From: Hyparrhenia diplandra
Lineage: Eukaryota; Streptophyta; Magnoliopsida; Poales; Poaceae
Length of the DNA stretch: 64,000 nucleotides
Direction of reading: 5' to 3'
Assembly (NCBI GenBank): GCA_015847255.1
Contig: JADLZK010009026.1
Location: 806,001-870,000, forward strand
The position numbers and the translations under genes were made by a program. Shown piece by piece: positions 23,477-35,032 of this stretch. How positions within the stretch are numbered: the stretch's first letter is position 1; every line of letters starts with the position of its first letter. The notes under the pieces were generated by a model. The model was not told the DNA's origin and did no database searches. It was given only the letters and a program-made list of their open reading frames with translations.

Positions 23477-26400
23477 TGTTGACACCTCTTAAGCTATATA
23501 ATTATAACTTAACTAAACATGAAATAAGGGTATAAAATGAATATTCACATAGAATAGGGGCTTTCTCGACATAGTTCCACGAGTTTTGCACTACAAGAAA
23601 CGGGTCTTTACATGACGGTTTACAGTGACAGATTTAGAAAACGTCGTGGATCAAGGATGGGCTCATGTGGACATCCAAAGCCGGCCCATTACAAGTACAG
23701 AATATATAGGAACGACTTAGGGTTTCCTGGCTGGGGCATCTCGCATCTCACAGGCATCTCGCATCTCACAGCACCCCTCTCGGCTCTGCTCTCTCATCGG
23801 CGAATCGGCGGCGTCCACCACCACGCAAGCGGGGCTGCACCCTCTCCATCTCTCCACCGGATGCGGCACTTGGGGGCCCTCCGGGCAGCGGCCCCTCCGG
23901 CGGTGGCTTCCGTCCATCTTGCTCGAGACTCCTCGTCTCCACAAGATGCGGCGCTTGGGCCCTGCGGCTGCGAGAGTCCCTCCGATAGCGGCTCCCCATC
24001 TATCTTCCTCGACATCAGATGCGAAGCTCGGGCCTTTCCCCTTGGCGAGGGTGCCTCCCCACCCCTGGCTATGGAGTTCGGCTGATCTATCCCCTACACC
24101 AAATGCGGATCTAGGAGGTAGCAGCGATCTGTTGTTGTTGAAATCCTTGGGGATTTCATGGATTTTTAAAAATTTTTGCAGATTAGGTATTTTATTATTA
24201 TGTCTCTGTTCCTGTAACCCCGATTTGATTATCTCTCTCATGTTGTTGAAATCCTAGCAAAAGCACCTTATAACCCGATTTGATTATGTCTGTTTCTAGC
24301 AAAATTAGTTCTAGTCGAAATTTGGAATTAATGAATAGTTCTTGTGATGCACATTTAGGTATTTTATTATTATTGTTTTGTAGAAGATCTTGAAGTAGGT
24401 TGTTCTGCTCATACACTCTAATTTAGAGCGACCAACAATTTCTGGAATGGTCATTTATTAGATGTTTGTGGTGTCGATCTGCTGTATATATATTTTTCGG
24501 AGATGCAACCAAGAATCTGGCCACAATGAACCCATCAACATCCCTCAATCTCTTCTCTGTTTACTCCTGTCCCTGACTAGAAACCGTATCAGATTCGGTG
24601 TTAGATGGCCTCCTATAATGTCTATGTATTTTGCATTGTGAAATGTGGTCATGGTCTCTAATGGCTAGCTCCCTGTAGGTTAAAGGTTACAGCTTGGGAT
24701 TTTGAAAGATGGGGACCTTAACTATTTTAGGTGGTATGCTTTTAATTTCAAGTATAAAGTATTTCTTTCAAATATTGATTCAGCTAGTACCTGCTTAATG
24801 CTTTGTAACAACAAATTCTACAGTCTGCCCAAAAGTACTAGTGGCTACATTCCATTTTGCTCTGCCTATTCTGGTGTACAACTTTAATAATATGGTAACC
24901 ATGCACTGCTCCTGTTTAGCATCTGTAAGTGCAGTAATCAAATGATGTCGTGGCTGGAAGAGCATATTACATATATCCTAAATTCAGACCCTTTAGGACT
25001 GACTTTGATCTGTTCTATTACATATTATAGGTACAAATGTTTGTTTGCTTCAGTGAGAAGTCAGGGGAGATTGGCTGATCGTGCTGTATGCTTAGCATGT
25101 CCGAGAGGAGATGAGGAAGAACCAAGTAGGGTGCTAAGTTAGGTTTACTAAGATACATGCATGGTAGTATGATACAGCACTGCTGCTACTGCGTGCATTT
25201 GTTGGGACTCTTTTTTTTTTTTTTTTTTTTTTTTTGTTATTTTTGGTGTTGGATGGCTTATGCACCATGGTGTGTTGCTAGTGTAGATGTGTTGCTGGAT
25301 GGGAACTTGAGATATTGTATTTCTAGATGAGGACGTACATGAGTAATATATGAGATTATTATTATTACATAATGTGTTATATAATGTGTGACGATCAACT
25401 TTGATGAACACATGGCGCTTACATGGCAATGTAAATCTATGACGAGAAACATCCTGTATAGCATCCGATGGCTATGACGGTCAATTTTGTCACACACTAT
25501 TGGGCCTAAGTCTGGGCCAAATGGACTTCTGGGGTTCCATGACAAACACAAATGCCAATCCGTGACGGCCTAATTCAGTTTAGCAAATGTATGACGTGAG
25601 ATACATGAGATTCTTCAATCGTCATGGTAAGTTGACTTGTGACATATTTTTTTGACTGTTTTATGACCAAAGTGATCGTCATGTAAAGCACCATTCCTTG
25701 TAGTGTTGGTGATTTGTATCTTTTCGAGAGACTTAACGTGTAAAAGCGGTAAAAAAGCCCGAGTTTGCACCCATACGATAAGGAGATCTTGCCAAGATGA
25801 ATTTCAATCCAAAAACCGAAGCAAAACATTCTAGAAGACACGAGAAAACACCAGAAGAAAGGAGAAGTCGAGGGCCGGCAGAGAGTCCCGGCGTCGCCAG
25901 GGAATGGCCCTGGCGATCGCCGGGCTGGTCCCACTGTCGACCTCATCTTTTTAGGTCAGTTCCTAACCGACATTAAGGTTGAATCTACACCATTGCTCAA
26001 GGTCGGTTTGATCCAAGGGTCCTCGTTCATCGACCAGGGCTATATAAGGAGACCCCCTGCCTCTTGACTAGATCATGAATTCATTATTCATCAGACTCAA
26101 CATCTGACCAACAGCCAAAACCCTACCTCTCCAATTAGAAGAAGAGCTTAGATCAAGTTGAGAGAGATAGTTAGCAAGTTGAGAGATTAGATCTTTAGTA
26201 CCCCACGAGAGTGACTAGATCTAGTCTTGAGAGCTAAAGAGTGGGTGGAGGAGAAGAAGAGGAAGCGCCGGACCTGTCGGTGACTCCTCTACGCTTGTAC
26301 CTCCGGGATCAAAGGCCTCCTGGCGCCTGATCCTGAGACTTCTGTGGTGGATCAACCTTATATTTGAGTAAGTTCCTTGTCTATATTTTCTTTCGGTTTA

Positions 26401-26882
26401 TGACTCTTTTAGAGTACTTTGATTCTTGTCGCTCTTGAGTTGAAGTTGCTACCCCTAGTGCAAGCGCGGTGTTTGGACTAGATAGCTCGTAGATGCACCC
26501 TACCTTCGGAGAGTGGTAGTTAACGTAGGTGGCAATTTGCGTTATTCCTCTCGTAGCCTACATCCCGTTGATAGGACTAGTAGGACCTTAGTCTTTGGAG
26601 GATTGCACGTTTCGCCCCTCGCTTTTCCTTTGAGTACGTCCCCATTAAGAGATATCTTCAAGCCTTACAAGGGTATAAACTAGACAACCACAGACATCTT
26701 CTCATCCTTTAGAATCTCCAGTCCTTTTTACAATCTCAGGGATTCAGTTTAGCCTCACTATTCTCACAACTTTCTCCCTGTGGATACGATATTTAAAACC
26801 CTCTCCCGGGTGAAGTGCTCACCGGTTTCCGTTCGCTTGCGGATTATCTATTCATATTTCTGTGGGTTAACTTTTACCAACA
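23477..26882 (+). repeat. 3' LTR of element A, split by a CACTA element
   Basis: LTR sequence runs 23477-23588 and 25706-26882. It aligns end to end with 7349-7681 plus 15236-16190. The intervening 23589-25705 is a transposon flanked by TTG. A TATATAAG box lies at 26041-26048. Confidence 0.92.
23589..25705. mobile_element. CACTA (En/Spm) element, non-autonomous
   Basis: 2,117 bp, begins CACTACAAGAAACGG and ends with its imperfect inverse (CACTACAAGGAATGG on the minus strand). Subterminal CTTTACATGACG lies near both ends. A 3-bp duplication TTG (23586-23588, 25706-25708) is confirmed by the uninterrupted 5' LTR copy. There is no transposase. The interior has a TATA-like TATATAGG near 23702, GGGTTT, a GC-rich leader-like stretch at 23760-24100 and AT-rich intron-like sequence beyond, so it looks like a captured gene 5' region. 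A 26-base T run sits near 25211. Confidence 0.93.
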
Positions 26883-28324
26883 CGCCCCGCAAGGCCTCTA
26901 GACACCACTCACAAGTGTGGTAGCTCAATGACGCGCAATTCACTAGAGTGGCTTTTGACGCTCCGCCGGCGAATAAGCCCAAGAACCCCTCACAACCAAT
27001 AGAGATGGCCAAGAACAATCACCAACTCTTGCCAATCCTCCTCCACACCTCCAAGCCGCCTAGGAGTCGGTACTCTCCAAGAGTAACAAGAAATCCACCG
27101 GCCACAACGATCTTCAAGTGCCACTAAATGCAATCACTCAAGCAATATGCACTAAGATCACTCAATCTCTCTTTGGATTTGCAACCAAGCAAGAGGAGAT
27201 GAGTTGGAGGGAGTGTGCACAGCTCAATGGGTGTCAAATGATTCAAATGTGCCAAAATTTATCACCCACAGCCGGCCACACTACTTATATAGGAGCCAAG
27301 AGCTCCCCAACCGTTAATCACGAAATTTGAGCATCGGACGCTCGGCTCGGGACCATCGGACATGCCGCTCCCAGCGTCCTATGCCCACGATCATACCGTG
27401 TGTCAGATATTTTCAACGTATCCCATCGGTCTCCAATGGTCGGATCCGGTCGGCCCGACGTTTATGTTGCATCGGACGCACCGAAGTCCTTCCATCGGAC
27501 TCGTCCGGTGCTCTAGCCGATCGAAACCACGCGCTCAGTCAAGTTCGCATCGGACGCGCTGTTGTGACCTCGCTGCAGCGTCCGGTGTGAGTCCAGAGAG
27601 CTCCAAAACATTAAATACCACATCGGACGTGTCCAATGACCGTTCATCGAGGCGCACCGATGCGCCTTGCACAAGATACTCTGCTGGAACCCTGCTCTCG
27701 AGGTGGCGTCGACACTTGCATCGGACGCGCGTCGGTGCAGCCTCACCGCTTTGCATCCGATGCATCGCTCGCCACTGCTTCCTCTGGTCGGTTGCATTGG
27801 GCGCGCATCGGCCAGGCGTCCGGTGCAGTATCCTATGCACCACTAGCAGCACATCCAAGTTAAACCACTTCACCCTTGCTTCCAACTTGCCAACCACAAC
27901 AAGTGTACTCCATGTGCATGTTTGTTAGCATTTTCTAAATCATTTTGCAAGGGTTAGAAGTTAGCTCACTAGGTCCTAATGCATGTCATGAATGATTTTC
28001 ACCTAGTAGCACATGATGACCGAAGTTTTCAAAAAAAATTCCCTCTTTATAGTTCGACTATTGATCCTAAATCACTCACACCCTCTTTGGTGCCTTGAGT
28101 GCAAACCAAAAATGACTCCTATCAATATACCTTTGCCTTGAGCCCATTTTTATTTTTCTCTATCTTCTCTCTCCAAGGATGAGCACTTGATCATCTTAAG
28201 GATCATCTCCATCCATCCCCTTGATCATCTTGCTCCATCACTTGGCTAGGACCACCTTTACCACTTAGGTACAAAGGTTAGTCCTAGGGTTTCATCAATT
28301 AGCCAAAACCAAACTAGAGATCTT
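26883..28324. repeat. Right piece of the older repeat, with an ATCGGACGC motif series
   Basis: Continues the sequence cut at 7348. From about 27330 to 27850 the motif CATCGGACGC or its inverse GCGTCCGGTG recurs about ten times. The flanks hold TATATAGGAGCC near 27287 and AT-rich sequence after 27900. The element family is not assigned; such bidirectional motifs often occur in subterminal regions of CACTA transposons. Open frames at 27362-27928 and on the opposite strand look like by-products of high GC. Confidence 0.55.
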
Positions 28325-28639
28325 CACGGTCGCTATAGATATATAGCATCCGACTCGGTGGGTCGCAGCAAGTGGCGTCGCTATAACTTATAGCGTCCAA
28401 CCTTACTTATAGCGACTGACCGTTCGACAGTATGTGCGACCGACCGTTCAACACCAATTACAAACTTATTGCGACCAATGGTTTGACACTATATATTATA
28501 TAGCGTCTAACTGTCGGGCGCTATGCATACAAGAAAATAACAACATAAAATCATTTGTTTATACATTAACCTCGCAATCAATACTGATTATACAATCAAT
28601 CAACCATACAATTAACATTTCCATTTTGGACAATACACA

Positions 28640-30640
28640 ATCATGACATGGAAGCTCATCATAGCTCACAATTATATTATAGCCATAAGCATCTGTGATA
28701 CAAAAGTTATTACATTAGACATACACTGATTCATGTATCAAACAAGTACATTGCCACTTGACATGGGACTAGTCCTTTTTTCAAAGGTATGTGCATATAG
28801 CTTATGTTCAAAAGCAAGTCTAAACCTAGCTTCACATGCACGTGTTGTCCACTAAAACCATTAGACATTGGCAAAAGTTCAAAATCCACAACCATACAGT
28901 TTGGTTGCACATCCATTAGCACTGTGATCAGCTTCTTGTTGGCAAGTGGTAGCAGCATCAAGCATCCAAAAGTTCCTGAAAAAGTTTGATAGAATGAGTG
29001 ATCTAAACGTAATGCCAAGCTGCTGTCCCTCTGCTGCCGACCTACTAATGTGAAGTCATCATATATGCAGGATTGAATTGCCTATACATTCAGAAACAAG
29101 GACGCAGCACTGGACAAAGTCTATACAAATTCCCACAGCGAGTCGAGTCTTTACAAATGCATTTACTAACTTGCTAGATGGGCCTGAACGTTGCCGAGTC
29201 TTAGTTGATAATATGCAGCAAGTGATTTTCTCTTCAAGCAAAACATGAAATTCAGTACTAAAAAATCCAGACCTGCCTATCCAATTAGCATCATAGCATT
29301 GGCCACTGGACAAGATAGGAAGAAACATGCATAATGTTGCCTCACCAATTAGCAAGTGATCTTTCCAAGTGCTATACATACAAAATCCTACAAAAAGTGC
29401 ATATCTCCTGGTCTGGTCTGACTACAGAGAAGCAAGTGAATATTTGCATACTACAGATCATGCTGCAGAGTCCTTTATTTACAAACAAACATTTTGATAA
29501 GTCAAATCATAATATTTAGTGTCTATTGTTCAGTGCTCTAGCAGTCTGTCGAAGGGCAATCTAAAAAATTCAGTGCCGAAGCCGGATCCATATGTTTATC
29601 TCAACTATAACTAGTATTTATCTCAACAAGATAGCTAGTAGTGACAAGCAATGAATAAGATAGCTTGCTAAAAGCAGTTAGCTCAACAATTCAGTTCTCC
29701 GGCTTACCTTTTATCAGACTTTTCTCCAAAAGGCTCCTAGCACATTAGCTCTTTCAGTTTGCAAACCTGCAAACAAAAGGTCAAAACAGCATTGCGTAGA
29801 GACATTGAGGTAAGCAATGCAAAATCATGGAGCTAGAAGTGCACTGTTTAGCAGTAATAGTATAGAACCATGTCAATATTCTAAATGCACGGTGCTTCCC
29901 TTCAATATTAAGATATCTAATGAGCATCGTTGCAGTGAGAAACTAAAGAAAACAACTATATTAAGATATAGCAGGTAGCAATGACAATTATCTTAAGTGA
30001 ACAGTTTTACTGCAGTCTGAATCCTATATATGAGACCTTAGTACTTCAATTCAGGAAGGAAAAAAAAATAAGTTCTGCACTTAAATTTCAAGATTTGTCA
30101 TCTCATCCCATTACTAATACATGTAAGGAACACCTAGCATGTTGAATAAAGTGTGGAATTAACAGTAAGCAGTAAAGCATAATAATCAGAAGAATCACAC
30201 TCCTAGAGACAGAACATGTCACTCCAAAGTTTTAGATAAGGATCATAGTCTCAGGTTCTACAATAGTCTCAGGTTCAGATACAGTAGTCTCAGGTTCAGA
30301 ACTAAGATTAACTAGACATAACTGAGATTAACTAAAGATGACTCATGACCAACTATTGTCCTACACAAATGTACTCACATGATTGAACTCCAGCAATAAT
30401 TAGACGAAGGTGGCGATGCAAGGAAAAAAGTGCAGGTATTTTCGCACGTTAGTGACCCATCTCTGCAAAATCAGAAAATTGTGAATGCTCAATTGCTCTA
30501 TTATTTGGTAGCCATAGAAATGCACATGTTGTCAAATGGTCCAGAGAATGGGACACTAAAATAGTAGTGACAAACATCTATGCTGAGAGATTCCTAGCTA
30601 GCCTGATATGGCACCATCAGCATCATTAGTTGTGTATCTG
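28640..30640 (-). other. Intron/exon-like sequence of unknown gene, low confidence
   Basis: AT-rich with scattered splice-like sites on the minus strand. A 95-codon open frame at 28731-29018 contains a possible acceptor before GAACTTTTGGATGC and reads FELLPMSNGF. I recognise no family. It may be the 3' part of the gene fragment whose GC-rich start lies near 31117-31229. Confidence 0.25.
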
Positions 30641-30663
30641 AACATTACTAATAGTGTAATCAC

Positions 30664-30733
30664 CTTGACAAGCCTTCACCAGGTTCCCAACAAGGAGAAC
30701 ATTAATTGTTCTAGCTTCAGCATCCCTATACAC
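30664..30733 (-). pseudogene. Exon-like fragment, LLVG type
   Basis: Bounded by a CCAG acceptor and a GT donor on the minus strand; translates to VYRDAEARTINVLLVGNLVK and then ACQ. A similar exon lies at 40933-41006. Family not recognised. Confidence 0.4.
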
Positions 30734-31116
30734 CTGGACATAACATAAAAATCGAACCATCAATAGGATAGAAAAATAGTAACTACCAAAATTTCCAAGC
30801 ACTCATAGGATGGCAAAAAAAAAAATGCTAGATGGATTTTATAGAGCATGTCCAAGGAATCAGTAAATCATGAACATACCACACTTCATCTGACATTAGT
30901 AAGTAGCTACGTAGAAATAGAAACCATGCAGGGTACCAGACCTATGATGTATTGTGCACTACTTTTACATAATAAACTGAGAACCATATACATCTAGAAG
31001 TTCTTTCTACGTGGGACAAACATAGTGGTTCTCTAATGAAAGACAAGAGAAACAAGGCCAACACAGTATTGCACATATACGTGGAAAAAAATACATGTCC
31101 ATCAGTGAGAGCTTAC

Positions 31117-31229
31117 CCAGTACAAAGAGATCCGGTGAGGGGACGGACGGATCCGGACGCTCCAATGGTGGGATGGCCAAATCCAGTAACGGAGGCACTA
31201 GATCTGGTCGTGGAGTTCTTGGAGCACAT
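31117..31229 (-). pseudogene. Possible first coding exon of a captured gene fragment
   Basis: ATG at 31229 opens 37 codons (MCSKNSTTRSSASVTG) up to a GTAAGC donor at 31116. A GC-rich stretch with a GA run lies upstream (31400-31700), as in a leader. It is on the same strand as the exon at 30664-30733. No homologue recognised. Confidence 0.3.
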
Positions 31230-32184
31230 GACGAGCCGTTTTGGCGAAGCTAGAGCAAATTTGATAGGCGTGCCTTTCTCTTATAGATGTCAAATTTTAG
31301 TCTAAAACCATGGTAAAAATGGGGTTTTAATAGTGGCTTTTCAAAATTTTAGTCTAGGCACCCACAGTAATATACGTAGCTTCGCCCCTGGACGGAGCAC
31401 AGAGAGAAGGGAAGTCAAGAGAGAGAGAGAGAGAGAGAGGAGAGGGAAGCATGAGATAGAAGAAGCCTAGATGCAGAGTAGGTGATGCCAGAGCACCCCG
31501 TCGAGCCCACCCGTGCCGCCGCTCTGAGGGGCGCGCCGCCCGGCACCGCCGGCCGAGGCACGCCCCCGCACCGCAGCGCCGTGGTGCGTGCCTGCCCCTG
31601 AGCCGCCGTGCCAAGGTGGGGCGCTTCGCCCGCAGGGGTGGGGCGCTTCGCCTGCGTCGCCGCGCGATTGGAGTCTGCAAGAGAACGAAGAGAAAGACCG
31701 AGATTTGGGGAAGTCAAGGGAGGGGATATGTCACGGGTGTTGGAGCGAAATTTCTGGCTGCACGCTCGTTTGCCCCCTCTATCTGCCATGTGGGCCAGAT
31801 GAGCTCGCGAAATAAATTGCCGACGTGCAAAGCCTCTCGCCAGCGCGCGCTCGCCCCGAAACAAACTTCCGGCATCGATGAGCTGGATTCCCGGCCGGTT
31901 GTTACGTGCATGAGGAGCCATAGGAAAAGACTCCCACCGACGGGAGAAAACTATTCTGGGGTAGTGATTCAACATACCGACCCACCGACCGACCCGGTTA
32001 ATAAGTTATACCGACCGACCGTCTAACGATAAATCAAAATAAAAATACTGTCCGACCGTTGAACGACAGAATAAGATATAGCGATCGGCTGTATGTCACT
32101 AATCTATACCGACCGACTGTCCAACGGTGTTTCAATATTTATATGAACCCTTGGTTGGACGCTCCTTTGGGCTATAGTATAGTG

Positions 32185-32409
32185 GTGGGGTTTCGGGTTT
32201 CAAGAGACTTCGCTGGCGTGTTTTGCATATCGCGCTCCCGGCGAGGCTCCTCTGGCGACATGTCTTGCGTATCGCGCCCATCGCTGGAGGCACAAGGTCC
32301 ATGTGTGGATATCTCCTAGGTGCTGGCGATTCCCAAATTCGGCTTGGCCTTACATCGAGCGATCTAGCTCCTTATTGAGTGTTTGACCTAATTAAGCGTC
32401 AACAACACG
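32185..32409. other. No gene recognised
   Basis: GC-rich at 32200-32300 with two CGCATATCGCGC-like repeats; no open frame of note. Confidence 0.4.
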
Positions 32410-32411
32410 TA

Positions 32412-32670
32412 CTCCCTCATATTGATAAAAGAAGTTGTTTAGAACAGCGATACGGTTTTCAAAACACAACTTTGACCTCTTGTTATTATAAAAATATTTA
32501 TAGAAATGTGATATATGTATACTTTTATGAAAGTATTTTCTAAGACAAATCTATTCATATAATTTTCACATTTACAAACTCCACAACTTAAAAGTTATTG
32601 ATGATTTATATTCCCAATGTTTGACCCAAACCTTGTCCAAAACGACTTCCTTTTACCAGTACGGAGGGAG
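32412..32670. mobile_element. Stowaway MITE
   Basis: 259 bp with ends CTCCCTCATATTGATAAAAG and, inverted, CTCCCTCCGTACTGGTAAAA. Flanked by TA (32410-32411, 32671-32672). AT-rich interior without genes, as expected for the family. Confidence 0.93.
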
Positions 32671-32672
32671 TA

Positions 32673-33170
32673 TGACCATTCTCATTGTGATTAAATAAAA
32701 AGGAAACACCACTACAAAGGACATGTTAGTCACAATACTTGTTTTCATCAATCACCAAAACCCCCAAAATCACTGCAGCGGGGCCTAATTCCATGCATTC
32801 AACTGGCTCACAGCTAACTTTCACCTTCTAGGTACAAAAAAGAAGCCTTATCTCCATTACTATGGTAACTAGGAGAACTCTCAGCGTTGCCTTGATTACG
32901 AGAAGAAATGTATCTCAATGAGCTCTACAATTACAAATAAGTTCTATATGAGAGAATAGTAAATTGTTAAAGAAATTGAAACAACATGCTATGTGTACAT
33001 AAATAATAAATTCAAAGTATAAAATGGGTTCTAAACATAAATGAATTGTCACCTAGCTGTCGTTTACTCACTGGACTCGAGCTCATCGCTCATCAGAAAA
33101 CTTTTAAAAAACATACCGATGGCTAGACGGACTTGAAGAGTTAAATTAAGAAAAAAAAGAAAAAAAAAAG
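32673..33170. other. No gene recognised
   Basis: AT-rich intergenic sequence ending in an A/G-rich run at 33148-33171. Confidence 0.45.
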
Positions 33171-33399
33171 AATAGGCTGCATCCACCCCGCGCGTTGCTG
33201 CGGGAATTAAAAAACGATGCAATGATCATAAGAGAAAATTTCATGATATCATCTCTGCACGATAGTGTTTCTTATTATAGAAAGGTGAAATACCAGTGTA
33301 TTCAGTATAGACAACTATATTTTAAGACCAAAGTGCCAAGTTGTTTGAACTAAAGTATCTGAATCGAGTATAACGAAAAACTTATTAAGCTTGCACAAT

Positions 33400-35032
33400 G
33401 TATCTTGCGGTAATTTAAAAAAAAAGGACTCGCAATTATTTATTTGAGTGAGTCCTTGGCAGCTGACATAATTCCTCCTGCTTCGTCCTTCATGGTTGAT
33501 GCTGAGAACAACCTGCAATGGTTAACTATATTAATAGCGAGCATAGTATAGATTTCAAATATTATTATTGATTGATTATTTGGAAGCTTTGCTGATTCAA
33601 TAACTTTTTAAAATACCTCTCAATTTGTCTTTTGTTGTTTTCCTATATTCTATAAGAACTCCCTTAGTGTATTAAAGGAATCAAGTAAAGAACAATATGA
33701 CACCTCTTGATAGCTTCATGGCGTTACACTTTACATAAGAAAATTATATAGGATTTACATATAAGAAGAAAACATCATATAGGAAAATTAATAGTACCAT
33801 CAAAGAACACTATGGTGCTTTGTCATCATAAGCACATTTCAAGACTGCGTTGTTTGGAAGAATCTGCATGACAACGAAAAAACAAAAAACATGTCACGTC
33901 TGTCAGTAAATTGTTGTTTCAGTCTTTCAGATAGCACGTGAACCTTGATGAAATGACATATGTCTTCATATCAGTGAGCCTCTGAATGTTTCAGAACTTC
34001 GAGTGCACTTGATCTGATGAAAAGACCTGACATCGATGTCGCACGCCATCTGTAAATGCAAAATCTGGGAATATATATGTAAATGTAAACGATATGCCAT
34101 CTGGGAAGCAATTACCATTAGTCATTGCTGTCAGATCCGAACAGCCATGTATAATTGACGAATTGCAAAGGAACCGATTTCCTGCAAGACTGAGAAACAA
34201 AGTAACAGTTATCTTCAGTGAAATGTCAAAACTATCAGAAAAGAATGTGCATGCTCAATCACAGCTTAAGCAATGTAATAAGATAACTTCAGTCAGAACG
34301 GTGGGGAGCAAATAATCATTCATTGCAACTGACAGGATTATGGATGAGAAAAATAGAGTAAAATAGTACTCCGGCCATTTCAAAAGTACATGGCCTATAG
34401 AATTTGTATCTTACTTTGATATATAAGGCACACATGCAAATTATGCTCCCTTATTTATTCTCATCCCTCTCTTCAACATTTTCTAATAAACAACCCACAA
34501 ATTATTCCATACATTATTTCCCAGAAATTAAAGTATTGGATATCATGGTCATCTCCTTGTGTCCTCTGTGTTCATAGTCTCCTTAATCTAGGTGCTTGAC
34601 CAAAATATGCTTAGAAATGGAGTGAGAGAAATAAGAGCTTATACATACACCCACAGTTTACCTGTAATCATGTGCAGGAATTTTTGGAACTGTGCAATTG
34701 AGGAAAAATCAGATGCCAACTATTTCGAATTTGGAGATAGGAAGGATCATCATCAACAGTAAAGAAAGTGTATATACAGAATAAAAGAGACTCTGCACGT
34801 TGACCAACCATTGCCTGTTTTACAGTTTTCTTTCTTTCATTCATTGGACAATAACATCCATTTGCATTTGCATTACTGAGTTTAGTGGTAGATCTGTGAA
34901 CACAATGGGGGCAGTCAATAAGTTTGAGCCAATTATTATATAGATAAATCTGTCTAGACAAACCGAACCTGCGATTCGATTGATGGATGGAGCCGGAGAA
35001 AGAAACAGACGTGCGCAGGGAACCTCACTCAC
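33400..35032 (-). other. Downstream part of the chimeric transcript unit, no domain recognised
   Basis: Several acceptor-like sites occur (for example CTTGCAG at 34186 and TTCACAG near 34897) but none of the following frames match RPA1 or GATA proteins. Probably intron and untranslated sequence. Confidence 0.3.
34369..34623. mobile_element. Stowaway-like MITE, diverged
   Basis: Left ACTCCGGCCATTTC pairs with an inverted ACTCCATTTC at the right end. A TA is seen only on the left. Confidence 0.35.

Larger units (their letters stand above)
7349..26882 (+). mobile_element. Ty3/gypsy retrotransposon A (Athila/Tat-like), with two nested insertions
   Basis: Bounded by a 5-bp duplication CGCCC (7344-7348 and 26883-26887). 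The LTRs begin TGTTGACACC and end TACCAACA. Each is about 1.28 kb once insertions are removed, and they flank a 7.29-kb internal region. Order is gag, protease-like, RT, RNase H, integrase, then a further 3' reading frame, which is the gypsy order. The TTCGGCGCCGTTCTCGGGAG sequence after the 5' LTR resembles the GGCGCCGTTGCCGGGGA context of Athila-type primer sites. Coding regions hold many stops and shifts, so this copy is defective. Element B interrupts the 5' LTR and a CACTA element the 3' LTR. Confidence 0.9.
28325..32184. mobile_element. CACTA-like element with TATAGCG/GACCGACCGTT subterminal repeats
   Basis: The left end reads CACGGTCGCTATAG. The right end, on the minus strand, reads CACTATACTATAGCCC. 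Both ends have a few hundred bases carrying TATAGCG and GACCGACCGTT-type repeats (28325-28530 and 31975-32180). No 3-bp duplication is evident (CTT versus GTG), so boundaries are tentative. The interior holds minus-strand exon-like pieces rather than transposase. Confidence 0.5.

Noticed and set aside
27362..27928. 188-codon frame as a gene
   Set aside because: Overlaps the CATCGGACGC motif series; open frames occur on both strands there because of composition.
31415..31975. 186-codon minus-strand frame as a gene
   Set aside because: Basic, low-complexity peptide in a GC-rich leader-like stretch ending in a GA repeat.
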